Program-made: the position numbers and the translations under genes
In this document: positions 1 to 9,101 of the stretch, piece by piece
Layout of the letters: the number at the start of each line of letters is the position of its first letter
Position numbering within the stretch: position 1 is the first letter of the stretch
NCBI GenBank assembly: GCA_016208485.1
Contig: JACQXY010000009.1
Coordinates: 11,416 to 63,654 of the forward strand
Reading direction: 5' to 3'
Source: Acidobacteriota bacterium
GTDB taxonomy: Bacteria > Actinomycetota > AC-67
Length of the DNA stretch: 52,239 nt
The notes under the pieces: generated by a model
The model's database searches: none
Told to the model about the DNA's origin: nothing
Seen by the model: the letters and a program-made list of their open reading frames with translations, nothing else

Positions 1-375
1 AAGGCCGACTTCCCCTCGCCCTTCGCACCCGTCCTCGTGGAAGACCCGGTCAACAGCGACTGGCCGCTCTTCCCTCTGGAGGTCCCTCCCGGTCTCAAGC
101 GGATGGACCTCGCCCTCGAGGGCGAGCACTCCGGCGAGGAGTGGGACCTGTTCTTGTACGATGCCCGGGGGCTCGCCGTCGCCGACACGCTCCGCGGTCC
201 GCCGAGCGGCAACAGAGCGTCGCTGTCCCTCGAGAGTCTCCCTGCCGGGGACTACCGGATCGCCGTCAGCCGCACGGTGCCGGACTCCTCGGCCGAGGAC
301 GATCTGCGCGGCGCCCGGTTCGTTCTCACGGTGGATCTCGTGGGCGCGGCCAGCCCGCGGCCTGCGGCGCGCTGA
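1..375 (+). CDS. C-terminal part of an exported or surface protein (5' truncated by the window)
   Basis: The reading frame is open from base 1 and ends at the TGA at 373-375, so the start lies outside the window. The visible 124 residues contain a beta-sandwich-like segment with alternating hydrophobic and charged residues (MDLALEGEHSG, WDLFLYDARG, LESLPAGDYRIAV). The pattern WDLFLYD followed by LPAGDYRIAV resembles the pre-peptidase C-terminal type of beta-sandwich found on secreted peptidases, where an LPAG(D/E)Y turn is common. I infer an extracellular accessory domain at the end of a larger secreted or lipid-anchored protein. The catalytic part, if any, is not visible. A relic of coaX begins almost immediately downstream, so the chromosome was probably rearranged here. 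Confidence 0.5.
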   Translation, partial: KADFPSPFAPVLVEDPVNSDWPLFPLEVPPGLKRMDLALEGEHSGEEWDLFLYDARGLAVADTLRGPPSGNRASLSLESLPAGDYRIAVSRTVPDSSAEDDLRGARFVLTVDLVGAASPRPAAR

Positions 376-398
376 GAGCCTGCCCAGGTGGCCGATAG

Positions 399-630
399 CG
401 GCACCGTTGGTGGCGCGCCGCGATCCGGGCCGGGGTCATCTTCGGTTTCGCAGGGCAGGCGGACGCGGTCGCCGAGCAAGCGCGCGGTGCTGGGCGACCC
501 GACGGCGGCGGTCGCGACCGGCGGGCTCGCGCCGGTGATCCTCCCTCACTGCCGCGCGGTCGACCGGCACGAGCCCTGGCTCACCCTCAGCGGGCTCCAC
601 ATCGTCTACGAGCGCAACGCGGCCGCCTGA
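399..630 (+). pseudogene. coaX: Remnant of coaX (type III pantothenate kinase), C-terminal part only, frameshifted
   Basis: Two frames together spell the end of a type III pantothenate kinase. Frame 3 gives AGVIFGFAGQADAVAEQAR (about 429-485). Frame 1 then gives AVLGDPTAAVATGGLAPVI and, near the end, LTLSGLHIVYERN before the TGA at 628-630. ATGGLAP and the terminal GL..(I/V)YERN are hallmarks of the CoaX C-terminus. The switch lies around 480-487, so there is at least one frameshift. A possible second one lies upstream, where GTVGGA in frame 1 looks like the NTVEA segment. The N-terminal kinase portion of roughly 190 residues is missing; another gene's end lies where it should be. In actinobacteria coaX commonly lies just upstream of lysS, as lysS does here, so I read this as a decayed resident gene, not a stray fragment. 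The frameshift alone could be an assembly error, but the missing N-terminus could not. Confidence 0.8.
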
Positions 631-672
631 GCGGGTCGGGAATCCGGCCCGCTCCTGAGACCCCGCCGGGCG

Positions 673-1194
673 CTACTCGGGCGTCCAAGAAGTGGCGTCG
701 GATCCGCACCCGAAGGACACCGGGAACATGGCCTCGAGTCCATAAACGGGCTCAATGAGTTCCGTCCGGCAGATGAGCGGCTGCGAGGAGATGTCCGGGG
801 GGGTCCCCACCCAAGGGGACGGGCCCGGAACGTTCCAGCTGAAAGGGCCCGCGCACGGAAGCGCAGAAGAGAAGTAACACTCGACGAGCACGTTCCCTTG
901 CATGTCCAGGACCTGGATCCGCGCGTTCCCGAAGTAGTGGAGATTTCCATCGACATAGCCAACAAACGCCCCGGCGAACCACCCCGCACCTACCCCATCC
1001 ATGCCGAACCCACCGAAGTTGTAGAAGACGCACTCGTCGACTTCTCCCCCGAATTGTCCCACGCGCCCGTTCCACAGAATGCCGACGCAGGTCGATTCGT
1101 GAACGCCCACTCCGGCCTCCGCGCCTCCCATGGGCAGCCCGAGCGCCGCCATGGAGAGGATGAGCGCCGCCGCTCGCACCCTCGGTCCCATCAT
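673..1194 (-). CDS. Secreted protein of unknown function with Sec signal peptide
   Basis: This 173-residue protein begins MMGPRVRAAALILSMAALG, a basic n-region plus hydrophobic core, and goes on to a likely cleavage site after GGAEA. The start at 1194 is favoured over longer upstream reading because an AAGGAGG ribosome site lies 8 nt before it, and because the longer version runs through a proline stretch that is only the complement of the G tract. The mature part has several cysteines, many glycines and aromatics (CVFYNFGGFGMDG, VLVECYFSS), suggesting a small disulfide-stabilised extracellular domain. I do not recognise the family. The upstream region on this strand holds a run of 35 C residues (G35 on the plus strand) about 95 bp before the start, which may affect transcription. 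Confidence 0.7.
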   Translation of the reverse strand: MMGPRVRAAALILSMAALGLPMGGAEAGVGVHESTCVGILWNGRVGQFGGEVDECVFYNFGGFGMDGVGAGWFAGAFVGYVDGNLHYFGNARIQVLDMQGNVLVECYFSSALPCAGPFSWNVPGPSPWVGTPPDISSQPLICRTELIEPVYGLEAMFPVSFGCGSDATSWTPE

Positions 1195-1288
1195 CTTTCC
1201 CGCCTCCTTGTTGGCTCCGGCCGCCGCCGTCCGGTTCCGCCGGGCGCCTCTCTCTGGCTCGCTGAGCCGCGAGCCTGCACACTCATTT

Positions 1289-1324
<36 letters not shown>

Positions 1325-1455
1325 CGATCTCCTGCCGAACGCCTGTTCTTTTTTCCTCGGATGTATCCGGCATTGTCCGGCGGGCCGCCCGGACCGGGCC
1401 GAGCCGTCTTCCCGGGACCGGTTCTGTCGTAGGCGACGGCCACGCTCGCGAGTTG

Positions 1456-1786
1456 ATGGAACCGCTTCAGTCAATCGACCCGGTCACCCACGAAGTGGAG
1501 CGCGAAGGGGAAGTGCAAGCCCGGCACTTCGAGGCGCTCGACACCAAGGCGGGTGCGGTGCTCGGCTTTGCGGGCGTGCTCGTGGCGCTGGGTGAGAGGT
1601 GTCGCGGATCCGTCTCCACCTTCCAGCCGATCCCGAGTTGACGAGGCTGAGGTTGCTGGACACGCCATCCAGATGGCTGGGGAGGCAGCGGAGCTGGTTC
1701 GGCACAAGCCTCGATGGTTGAGGTTCGCGCTTGGGGCCCTGATGTTTGCGGTGCCCACCGTTGCGGCGGGGTCGTTGAGGTTGTAA
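1456..1786 (+). pseudogene. Internally deleted gene for a small two-transmembrane protein
   Basis: Frame 1 from the ATG at 1456 gives EVQARHFEALDTKAGAVLGF continuing to AGVLVALG, the typical N-terminal start of a widespread actinobacterial two-TM protein type in which an ALDTKAG segment leads into the first membrane helix. After about 1590 this frame loses sense and stops at 1641. Frame 2 then gives AELVRHKPRWLRFALGALMF and a hydrophobic tail, stopping at 1786. That matches the usual C-terminal end of the same protein type: basic loop, RWLR, second helix. The middle of roughly 60-80 residues is absent and the frame differs, so this looks like a deletion derivative. Function of the intact family is not known to me with certainty. 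Confidence 0.55.
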
Positions 1787-1789
1787 AGT
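1761..1789 (+). promoter_or_regulatory. Promoter for the vapBC-like pair
   Basis: A -35 hexamer TTGCGG (1761-1766) is separated by 17 bp from a -10 hexamer TAAAGT (1784-1789). Transcription would begin near 1796. A GTG-ATG pair there (1796, 1799) opens a tiny out-of-frame ORF ending at 1828 that overlaps the antitoxin start at 1819. Whether that mini-ORF is translated is unknown. Confidence 0.5.
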
Positions 1790-1818
1790 GTACCAGTGAT
1801 GAAGGCGGAGGTGTACCG

Positions 1819-2079
1819 TTGGAGGTAGGGGTCCGGGATCTGCGCGATCGGCTGCGCCGGTGGTTGGACGCGGTCGAGCGGGGCGACGAGGTGACCATCA
1901 CCGAGCGTGGCCGGCCGATCGCGCGGCTGATCGGCGTGTCCTCCCCGCCTCCTCTGGAGAGACTCATCGCCGACGGTGTCGTTACCCCGGCGAAGCGGCC
2001 GCGGCGACGGGACCGGGTTCACGGCAAGGTGCGAGCCAGGGGGACCGTCTCTGACCTGATTGCCGAACAGCGCAGGTGA
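1819..2079 (+). CDS. Type II antitoxin, Phd/VapB type
   Basis: This 86-residue protein begins (L)EVGVRDLRDRLRRWLDAVER and continues GDEVTITERGRPIARLIGV. This is the standard Phd/YefM-like N-terminal fold, which binds DNA as a dimer, followed by a basic toxin-binding tail (AKRPRRRDRVHGKVRARG, SDLIAEQRR). The TTG at 1819 is chosen because a GGAGG motif ends 7 nt before it and the conserved sequence starts right after it; the longer frame upstream has no family resemblance. It overlaps the downstream PIN-domain gene by 4 bp (GTGA), so the two are translationally coupled. It should neutralise the toxin and repress its own promoter at 1761-1789. Whether it still has an active toxin to neutralise is doubtful. 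Confidence 0.8.
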   Translation: MEVGVRDLRDRLRRWLDAVERGDEVTITERGRPIARLIGVSSPPPLERLIADGVVTPAKRPRRRDRVHGKVRARGTVSDLIAEQRR

Positions 2080-2504
2080 ACACGTACTTCGGGACTTCCG
2101 CCATCATGAAGCTCGTGGTGGTTGAGGAAGGATCTGATGAAGCCGGCGCTGTTTGGGACGCCTCCGACCTCGTTATCACCAGCAGACTCTCATATGTGGA
2201 AGCCCGGGCTGCTCTGGCGGCGGCGCGGCGGGCGAGGCGCCTCTCTCAGAAGGAACTCGAAGAGGCCAAGAGTGCGCTCGATGCCCGCTTCCAGGAGATC
2301 GACCTGATCGAGGTCACGCAGCATGTGGCTCGATCCGCGGCTGACCTCGCCGAGCGGCACGGGCTCAGGGGATACGACGCGGTTCACCTTGCCTCCATCC
2401 TGGCCTTCGATGTGGAGAGCGTGGTTCTCGCGACGTGGGATCGTGAGTTGGGACAGGCTGGCCGCGCTGAAGGTTTTGATCTGGCCGGGATCCGCCTCGA
2501 CTGA
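2076..2504 (+). CDS. VapC-like PIN-domain protein lacking the first catalytic aspartate
   Basis: This 142-residue PIN-domain protein starts at the GTG at 2076, overlapping the antitoxin stop. VapC toxins are Mg-dependent RNases with a cluster of acidic residues. The usual N-terminus is Y-x-D-T-S-A. Here it reads NTYFGTSAIMKLVV, with glycine (GGG codon) where the metal-binding aspartate belongs. The other acidic positions look intact: Glu in LSYVEARAAL, Asp in GLRGYDAVHLAS and Asp in LATWDRELGQA. Length and the rest of the fold are normal and there is no frameshift. From knowledge of the family, loss of the first Asp normally abolishes RNase activity. I infer a recently disarmed toxin, though a DNA- or antitoxin-binding role may persist. 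Confidence 0.8.
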   Translation: MNTYFGTSAIMKLVVVEEGSDEAGAVWDASDLVITSRLSYVEARAALAAARRARRLSQKELEEAKSALDARFQEIDLIEVTQHVARSAADLAERHGLRGYDAVHLASILAFDVESVVLATWDRELGQAGRAEGFDLAGIRLD

Positions 2505-2565
2505 AACTTCTCGGTAGGGATACCGTCGCGCTCGGCGGCCACGCCGGAGCGCGCGGCTGAGGGTG

Positions 2566-2571
2566 TAGTCT
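2566..2571 (+). promoter_or_regulatory. -10 element TAGTCT for lysS, near-leaderless
   Basis: TAGTCT ends 8 nt before the ATG of lysS at 2580, so transcription should start at or within a base or two of the start codon. No Shine-Dalgarno sequence is visible before this ATG, which fits a leaderless mRNA. Confidence 0.5.
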
Positions 2572-2579
2572 GCCGCCCG

Positions 2580-4061
2580 ATGACCGAGCGGATGGACGAC
2601 TTCGAGCGCGGGCGGCTCGCCAAGATCGAGGCGCTGCGAGCATCCGGCGTCGATCCCTACCCCGTGCGCTTCGAGCGCACGCACGACGCGGCCGCGATCC
2701 ACGCCGCGCACGCGGCGCTCGCCCCGGGCGAGGAGACCTCCGCGCGCGTGACGGTCGCCGGCCGCATAATGCTCCACCGGGTCCACGGCGGGGTGTCGTT
2801 CGGGACGCTCCGCGACTCGAGCGGCGACATCCAGCTCTTCTGCCAGCGCGACCGGCTCGGCGACGGCTACGCCGCGTTCGGGGACCTCGACCTCGGCGAC
2901 TGGGTCGGGGCGGAGGGCGAGGTCGTTCGCACGAAGAAGGGCGAGCTGTCGGTGCGCTGCGATCGGGTCGTGTTGCTCGCCAAGGCCCTCCGCCCGCTCC
3001 CGAAGGAATGGTTCGGCCTGAAGGACGTGGAGCAGCGCTACCGCCGGAGAGAGGTCGATCTCGCTGTGAACCCGGAGGCGCGCCGGATCGCGGTGCTGCG
3101 CTCGAGGGTGGTCCAGGGGGTGCGAGAGCTGCTCGCCTCGCGGGGGTTCCTCGAGGTCGAGACCCCGATGCTCCAGCCCCGTCCGGGAGGGGCGCTCGCG
3201 CGGCCGTTCGTCACGCACATGAACGCGCTCGACCTCGACCTCTATCTCCGGATCGCCCCCGAGCTGTACCTGAAGCGCTTGATCGTCGGGGGGCTCGACC
3301 GGGTCTTCGAGATCAACCGCAACTTCCGCAACGAAGGGATGAGCGTCAAGCACAATCCCGAGTTCACGATGCTCGAGGCGTACCAGGCCTACGCCGACTA
3401 TCACGACATGATGGAGCTCACCCAGGCGATCGTCCAGCACGCCGCCCCCGCCGGCGAGATCTCCTACCAGGGCCGCCCCGTGCGGCTCGGCGGCGAGTGG
3501 CGGCGTGTGACGATGCTCGAGGCCGTGCGCGATGCCGCCGGCGTCCCCGACCTCGACTACGACTGGCCGGTGGAGCGGATGCGGGAGGTCTGCGACCGCA
3601 CGGCCGTTCCTTACGAGCCGTCGTTCGGCGCCGGCAGGCTGGTGACCGAGCTGTTCGAGAAGCACGTCGAGGGCACCTTGTGGGACCCGACGTTCGTGCT
3701 CGACTACCCGAAGGAGGTCTCTCCGCTCGCGCGCGCGCACCGCTCGAACCCGCACGTGACCGAGCGCTTCGAGCTGATCTGCACCGGCCGCGAGCTGGCG
3801 AACGCGTTCAGCGAGCTGAATGACCCCGTCGACCAGCGCCGCCGCTTCGAGGACCAGGCTCGCGCGCGCGCCGCCGGCGACGAGGAGGCGATGGTCCTCG
3901 ACGAGGACTTTCTCACGGCGCTCGAACACGGTATGCCGCCGGCCGGCGGGCTCGGCGTCGGGATCGACCGCTTGGTGATGCTCCTCGCCGACGCCGCATC
4001 CATCAGGGAGGTCATCTTGTTTCCCCTGTTGCGGCCCGAGGGGCGTCCCGCGACCCGGTAG
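2580..4061 (+). CDS. lysS: Lysyl-tRNA synthetase, class II
   Basis: This protein charges tRNA-Lys with lysine in the cytosol. The 493 residues match the usual length. An N-terminal OB-fold anticodon-binding domain (about residues 55-150, [19 protein letters not shown]) is followed by the class II catalytic core. Motif 1 lies around [14 protein letters not shown] (about 185). Motif 2 is [20 protein letters not shown] (about 242-261). Motif 3 is [13 protein letters not shown] (about 457). The start ATG at 2580 directly follows a -10 element, with no ribosome site. Its place just upstream of clpC and downstream of a coaX relic matches the actinobacterial panCD-coaX-lysS-clpC neighbourhood. A hairpin follows the stop. 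Confidence 0.96.
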   Translation: MTERMDDFERGRLAKIEALRASGVDPYPVRFERTHDAAAIHAAHAALAPGEETSARVTVAGRIMLHRVHGGVSFGTLRDSSGDIQLFCQRDRLGDGYAAFGDLDLGDWVGAEGEVVRTKKGELSVRCDRVVLLAKALRPLPKEWFGLKDVEQRYRRREVDLAVNPEARRIAVLRSRVVQGVRELLASRGFLEVETPMLQPRPGGALARPFVTHMNALDLDLYLRIAPELYLKRLIVGGLDRVFEINRNFRNEGMSVKHNPEFTMLEAYQAYADYHDMMELTQAIVQHAAPAGEISYQGRPVRLGGEWRRVTMLEAVRDAAGVPDLDYDWPVERMREVCDRTAVPYEPSFGAGRLVTELFEKHVEGTLWDPTFVLDYPKEVSPLARAHRSNPHVTERFELICTGRELANAFSELNDPVDQRRRFEDQARARAAGDEEAMVLDEDFLTALEHGMPPAGGLGVGIDRLVMLLADAASIREVILFPLLRPEGRPATR

Positions 4062-4075
4062 CCCGTGGCCCGATT

Positions 4076-4094
4076 GGACCAGGCAATCTGGTCC
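4076..4094 (+). terminator. Hairpin after lysS
   Basis: GGACCAG and CTGGTCC form a perfect 7-bp stem around a 5-nt loop, 15 nt after the lysS stop. No T-run follows, so it would be a weak or factor-assisted terminator. Confidence 0.4.
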
Positions 4095-4190
4095 GAACCG
4101 CTTCTTGTGAACTCGGGGCCTCCGGGTGCCGAATAGGGTATGGAGATGGCCGGGGAGTGGAAATGCCGGGGGAATGCGGGAACCGGCGAC

Positions 4191-4196
4191 TATAAT
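4191..4196 (+). promoter_or_regulatory. -10 element TATAAT upstream of clpC
   Basis: A perfect TATAAT sits 33 nt before the GTG start of clpC. No good -35 hexamer is seen at 16-18 bp, which suggests an activator-dependent or extended promoter. Transcripts from here would carry a leader of about 27 nt containing the AGGAAGGA ribosome site at 4213-4220. Confidence 0.5.
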
Positions 4197-4229
4197 GTGT
4201 TGGAACGTCGCTAGGAAGGATGGGGGAGC

Positions 4230-6722
<2,493 letters not shown>

Positions 6723-6784
6723 CCCGGACCCTTCGCTTCCCCCTGTCGGCGGGTCCCTCGTCGCGTTTCGGCTCCCGAGCCCCG

Positions 6785-6813
6785 TTGCGTTTCTTCCACC
6801 CCAACGATATAGT
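6785..6813 (+). promoter_or_regulatory. Promoter giving a leaderless mRNA for the NTase/HTH pair
   Basis: TTGCGT (6785-6790), a 17-bp spacer and TATAGT (6808-6813) form one of the best sigma-70-type promoters in the window. The predicted start site, 7 nt after the -10, coincides with the GTG start at 6820, so the mRNA should be leaderless. Confidence 0.7.
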
Positions 6814-6819
6814 TGTGGT

Positions 6820-7263
6820 GTGGTGATACCAGCATACGACCGGCAAGGGAATCTACCGCCGGGAATCCATGATGCGACATGGGATGAGTTGTCGAAGCGG
6901 TACGGCAGCACCGCTCGACGTCGAGAGCTCCTCAAGGACTTGCGGCGGGCGCTGGTGGTTCTCCGGGCTGCCGGATGCAACACCGTCTACGTTGATGGGA
7001 GCTTCGTCACCAGGACGGAAATGCCCCGAGACTTCGACGCGTGCTGGGACGACACGGACGTCGATCTGGCGAAGGTCGACCCGGTGCTGCTCGATTTCTC
7101 GGGCAAGCGAGCATCGCAGAAGGCGAAGTATCTCGGTGAGCTGTTCCCGTCGAACGCGCCGGCGGATGCTGCGGGGCGCGTGTTCCTGGACTTCTTCCAA
7201 ACCGATCGCGACACGGGCGGCGCGAAAGGAATCGTGCGTCTGGGGCTAAGGAGACTGGGGTGA
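6820..7263 (+). CDS. Predicted nucleotidyltransferase-fold protein (DUF6932-like), first gene of a two-gene module
   Basis: This 147-residue protein begins (V)VIPAYDRQGNLPPGIHDATW. From memory it resembles the DUF6932 group: LPPGIH.ATWDE at the start, then YVDGSFVT, DFDACWD, DPVLLDFSGKRASQKAKYLG and FLDFFQTDRDTGGAKGIV. The pattern GSFVTRTEMPRDFDACWD fits the GS...DxD metal-binding signature of the polymerase-beta nucleotidyltransferase superfamily, so I infer transfer of a nucleotide to an unknown target. GTG codons at 6820 and 6823 are both possible starts; 6820 coincides with the predicted transcription start. It overlaps the downstream HTH gene by 4 bp. The arrangement (NTase followed by an HTH protein with its own promoter) suggests a toxin-antitoxin or defence-type module, but no activity can be read from sequence. 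Confidence 0.7.
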   Translation: MVIPAYDRQGNLPPGIHDATWDELSKRYGSTARRRELLKDLRRALVVLRAAGCNTVYVDGSFVTRTEMPRDFDACWDDTDVDLAKVDPVLLDFSGKRASQKAKYLGELFPSNAPADAAGRVFLDFFQTDRDTGGAKGIVRLGLRRLG

Positions 7264-7850
7264 TCAAGAACGACGTTCAGTACCGGGTGACCAAAGCTCA
7301 AGCGGCCAAGTTCTTCAAGACCCTTCGGGAGTTGCGGGAGAAGCCACCTCCTCGTCTTGCCCGGGATGCCAAGCTTCGAAAGATCTATGACGCCGGAATC
7401 GCGAGCCAGCTTGGAGAGATGCAGGAGCAACTGGCCGAGTATGAAGCGCTGAGGAGGGGTCCCAGCCCGAGCCTGGAACTGAAGTCGTTGGACGATCTTC
7501 CGAAGGTCCTCGTGCAGGCCCGGATAGCGTCCGGGCTCAGTCAGCGCGATCTCGCCGGGCGCCTTTCGGTGAAAGAACAGCAGATCCAGCGCTACGAATC
7601 GACGGAGTATGCATCGGCAAGCCTCAGCCGGGTGAAGGAGGTGGCTCTCGCTCTCGGGGTTCGCGTGACGGAACCTGCCGTCCTTAAGGCGGCGCCTCGC
7701 GCAACTGCCGGACGCCGCACGCGGCGGACGAACGAAGCAATGGCGACCTCCCCTCGACAAGTAGCGGGGAAGGCCACGGTGTCTGCCACGAAGAAGAAGA
7801 GCCGAGCGACGGCACTGAAGAAGGCTGGGGCTGGATCGAAGGGTAGGTAG
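7260..7850 (+). CDS. XRE-type HTH protein with long coiled N-terminus and basic tail, partner of the NTase
   Basis: This 196-residue protein starts at the GTG at 7260, overlapping the upstream stop. Residues 1-65 are charged and helical (VTKAQAAKFFKTLRELREK, SQLGEMQEQLAEYEALR), a shape common in HTH antitoxins that pair with enzymes. Residues about 80-135 form a Cro/XRE helix-turn-helix (VLVQARIASGLSQRDLAGRL, then QIQRYESTEY). The last 55 residues are rich in Ala, Thr, Lys and Arg (KKKSRATALKKAGAGSKGR) and look like a histone-H1-like non-specific DNA-binding tail, which is unusual for an antitoxin. I infer it binds DNA, represses the promoter at 6785-6813 and counteracts or regulates the upstream enzyme. 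The partner relationship is inferred from overlap only. Confidence 0.75.
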   Translation: MIKNDVQYRVTKAQAAKFFKTLRELREKPPPRLARDAKLRKIYDAGIASQLGEMQEQLAEYEALRRGPSPSLELKSLDDLPKVLVQARIASGLSQRDLAGRLSVKEQQIQRYESTEYASASLSRVKEVALALGVRVTEPAVLKAAPRATAGRRTRRTNEAMATSPRQVAGKATVSATKKKSRATALKKAGAGSKGR

Positions 7851-7950
7851 GAGGGGGCGATCCACTTCCCCCCGGCAGGCCGATCCCCCCGGAGATCGCG
7901 TTCGCGCTCGTGGAGTCGGACGAGTACCGGCGGTCTATGTTCCCCCGCGG

Positions 7951-7956
7951 TAGGAT
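7951..7956 (+). promoter_or_regulatory. -10 element TAGGAT for mutY, leaderless
   Basis: TAGGAT ends 7 nt before the ATG at 7964, placing the transcription start on the start codon. No convincing -35 hexamer is visible. Confidence 0.45.
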
Positions 7957-7963
7957 CCTGCTA

Positions 7964-9097
7964 ATGGGCGGGCGATCGGCTGGGACGGAGGGCGGCAGGA
8001 AGCGGCCCGTTCCTGCCGCGCGCAAGGCCGTGCCGAGGAAGCCCACCGCGCGGACGACCGCGGCTAGGAAGCCCACCGCGCGCAAGGCCGCCGCGCGCAC
8101 GGCCGCGGCTAGGAAGCCCACCGCGCGCAAGGCCGCCGCGCGCACGGCCGCGGCGAGGAAGCCCGCCGCGCGCGTGAGTGGGAAGGACGCCGCGCTCCTG
8201 CGGGCGCGGCAGCGGGTTCTCATCTGGTACGGCGAGCACGCCCGGACGTTCCCGTGGCGCGGGACCCGTGATCCGTACCGGATCCTCGTCGCCGAGACGA
8301 TGCTCCAGCAGACCCAGACCGGGCGGGTCGTGCCGACCTACCAGGAGTTCGTCAGGCGATTCCCGACTCTCGAACGGCTCGTCCACGCTCCGGCCATGGA
8401 GGTCATCCAGGCCTGGCGCGGGCTCGGCTACAACCGGCGCGCGGCCGACCTGCACGCCGCCGCCCAGGCGATCGAGCACGAGATGGGAGGCGTCTTCCCT
8501 CACGATCCTTCGAAGCTGAAGCGCCTGCCCGGCGTCGGGGACTACACGGCGAGCGCCGTCGCCTGCTTCGCGTTCGACCAGCAGGTCCCGGTGGTAGACA
8601 CGAACGTTCGGCGGGTGCTCGCGCGCGCCGCGCTCGGCAAGGACGCCGCCGCGGTCGCTCCCGCCGGGGCGGTGCGGCTCGCGACGAAGTGGCTGCCGCC
8701 GGGCGAGGCCGATCGGTGGAATCAGGCGCTGATGGATCTCGGCGCGATGGTCTGCCGCTCCGAACACCCGCTGTGTCGCGCGTGCCCGCTCCGCGCCGGC
8801 TGCCGCTACCACGCGAAAGGGCGGCACCGCGCGCCGGCGCGCCCGGCCGCCGCGCGGGAGCGGTTCGAGGGCTCGCCGCGGCAGGCGCGCGGCGGGATCG
8901 TTGATCACCTCCGCGACGCGGCGCACCGGGGGGTGACGCTGTCGGTGCTCGCGCGGGCGCTCCACCCCGACCGGAAGGAGCGCGACCTCGGGTGGCTCGT
9001 CGAGCTGCTCGAGGGGCTCGCGCGCGACGGGCTCGTCGAGATGACTCCCGCCGCGCGGCGAGGCTCCCCTCGCGGCGTGGTGCGCCTGCCGGCCTGA
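7964..9097 (+). CDS. mutY: A/G-specific adenine DNA glycosylase MutY with an H1-like N-terminal extension
   Basis: MutY removes adenine mispaired with 8-oxoguanine. This 377-residue protein has the catalytic Glu in VAETMLQQTQT (about residue 109), helix-hairpin-helix LPGVGDYTAS (about 188), the catalytic Asp in VVDTNVRRVLAR (about 210), and a 4Fe-4S site C-x6-C-x2-C-x5-C (CRSEHPLCRACPLRAGC, about 262). As in other actinobacteria the C-terminal MutT-like 8-oxoG reader is short or absent; the last 60 residues form a small winged-helix-like region. Unusually, about 55 N-terminal residues are Lys/Arg/Ala/Pro/Thr repeats encoded by 45-bp tandem DNA repeats, resembling a histone-H1 tail that could increase DNA affinity. 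The ATG at 7964 is preferred over the longer frame because of the -10 element 7 nt upstream. The M28 peptidase gene follows after 4 nt. Confidence 0.92.
   Translation: MGGRSAGTEGGRKRPVPAARKAVPRKPTARTTAARKPTARKAAARTAAARKPTARKAAARTAAARKPAARVSGKDAALLRARQRVLIWYGEHARTFPWRGTRDPYRILVAETMLQQTQTGRVVPTYQEFVRRFPTLERLVHAPAMEVIQAWRGLGYNRRAADLHAAAQAIEHEMGGVFPHDPSKLKRLPGVGDYTASAVACFAFDQQVPVVDTNVRRVLARAALGKDAAAVAPAGAVRLATKWLPPGEADRWNQALMDLGAMVCRSEHPLCRACPLRAGCRYHAKGRHRAPARPAAARERFEGSPRQARGGIVDHLRDAAHRGVTLSVLARALHPDRKERDLGWLVELLEGLARDGLVEMTPAARRGSPRGVVRLPA
8062..8170 (+). repeat. In-frame 45-bp tandem repeats encoding the MutY basic tail
   Basis: Units begin at 8062, 8107 and 8152 with a 45-bp period. The first two are near identical, the third is partial and diverged, and a degenerate unit precedes them at about 8029. 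Each full unit encodes about 15 residues of the type ARKPTARKAAARTAA. Unit-number changes would lengthen or shorten the tail without breaking the frame. Confidence 0.85.
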
Positions 9098-9101
9098 CGC
9101 C

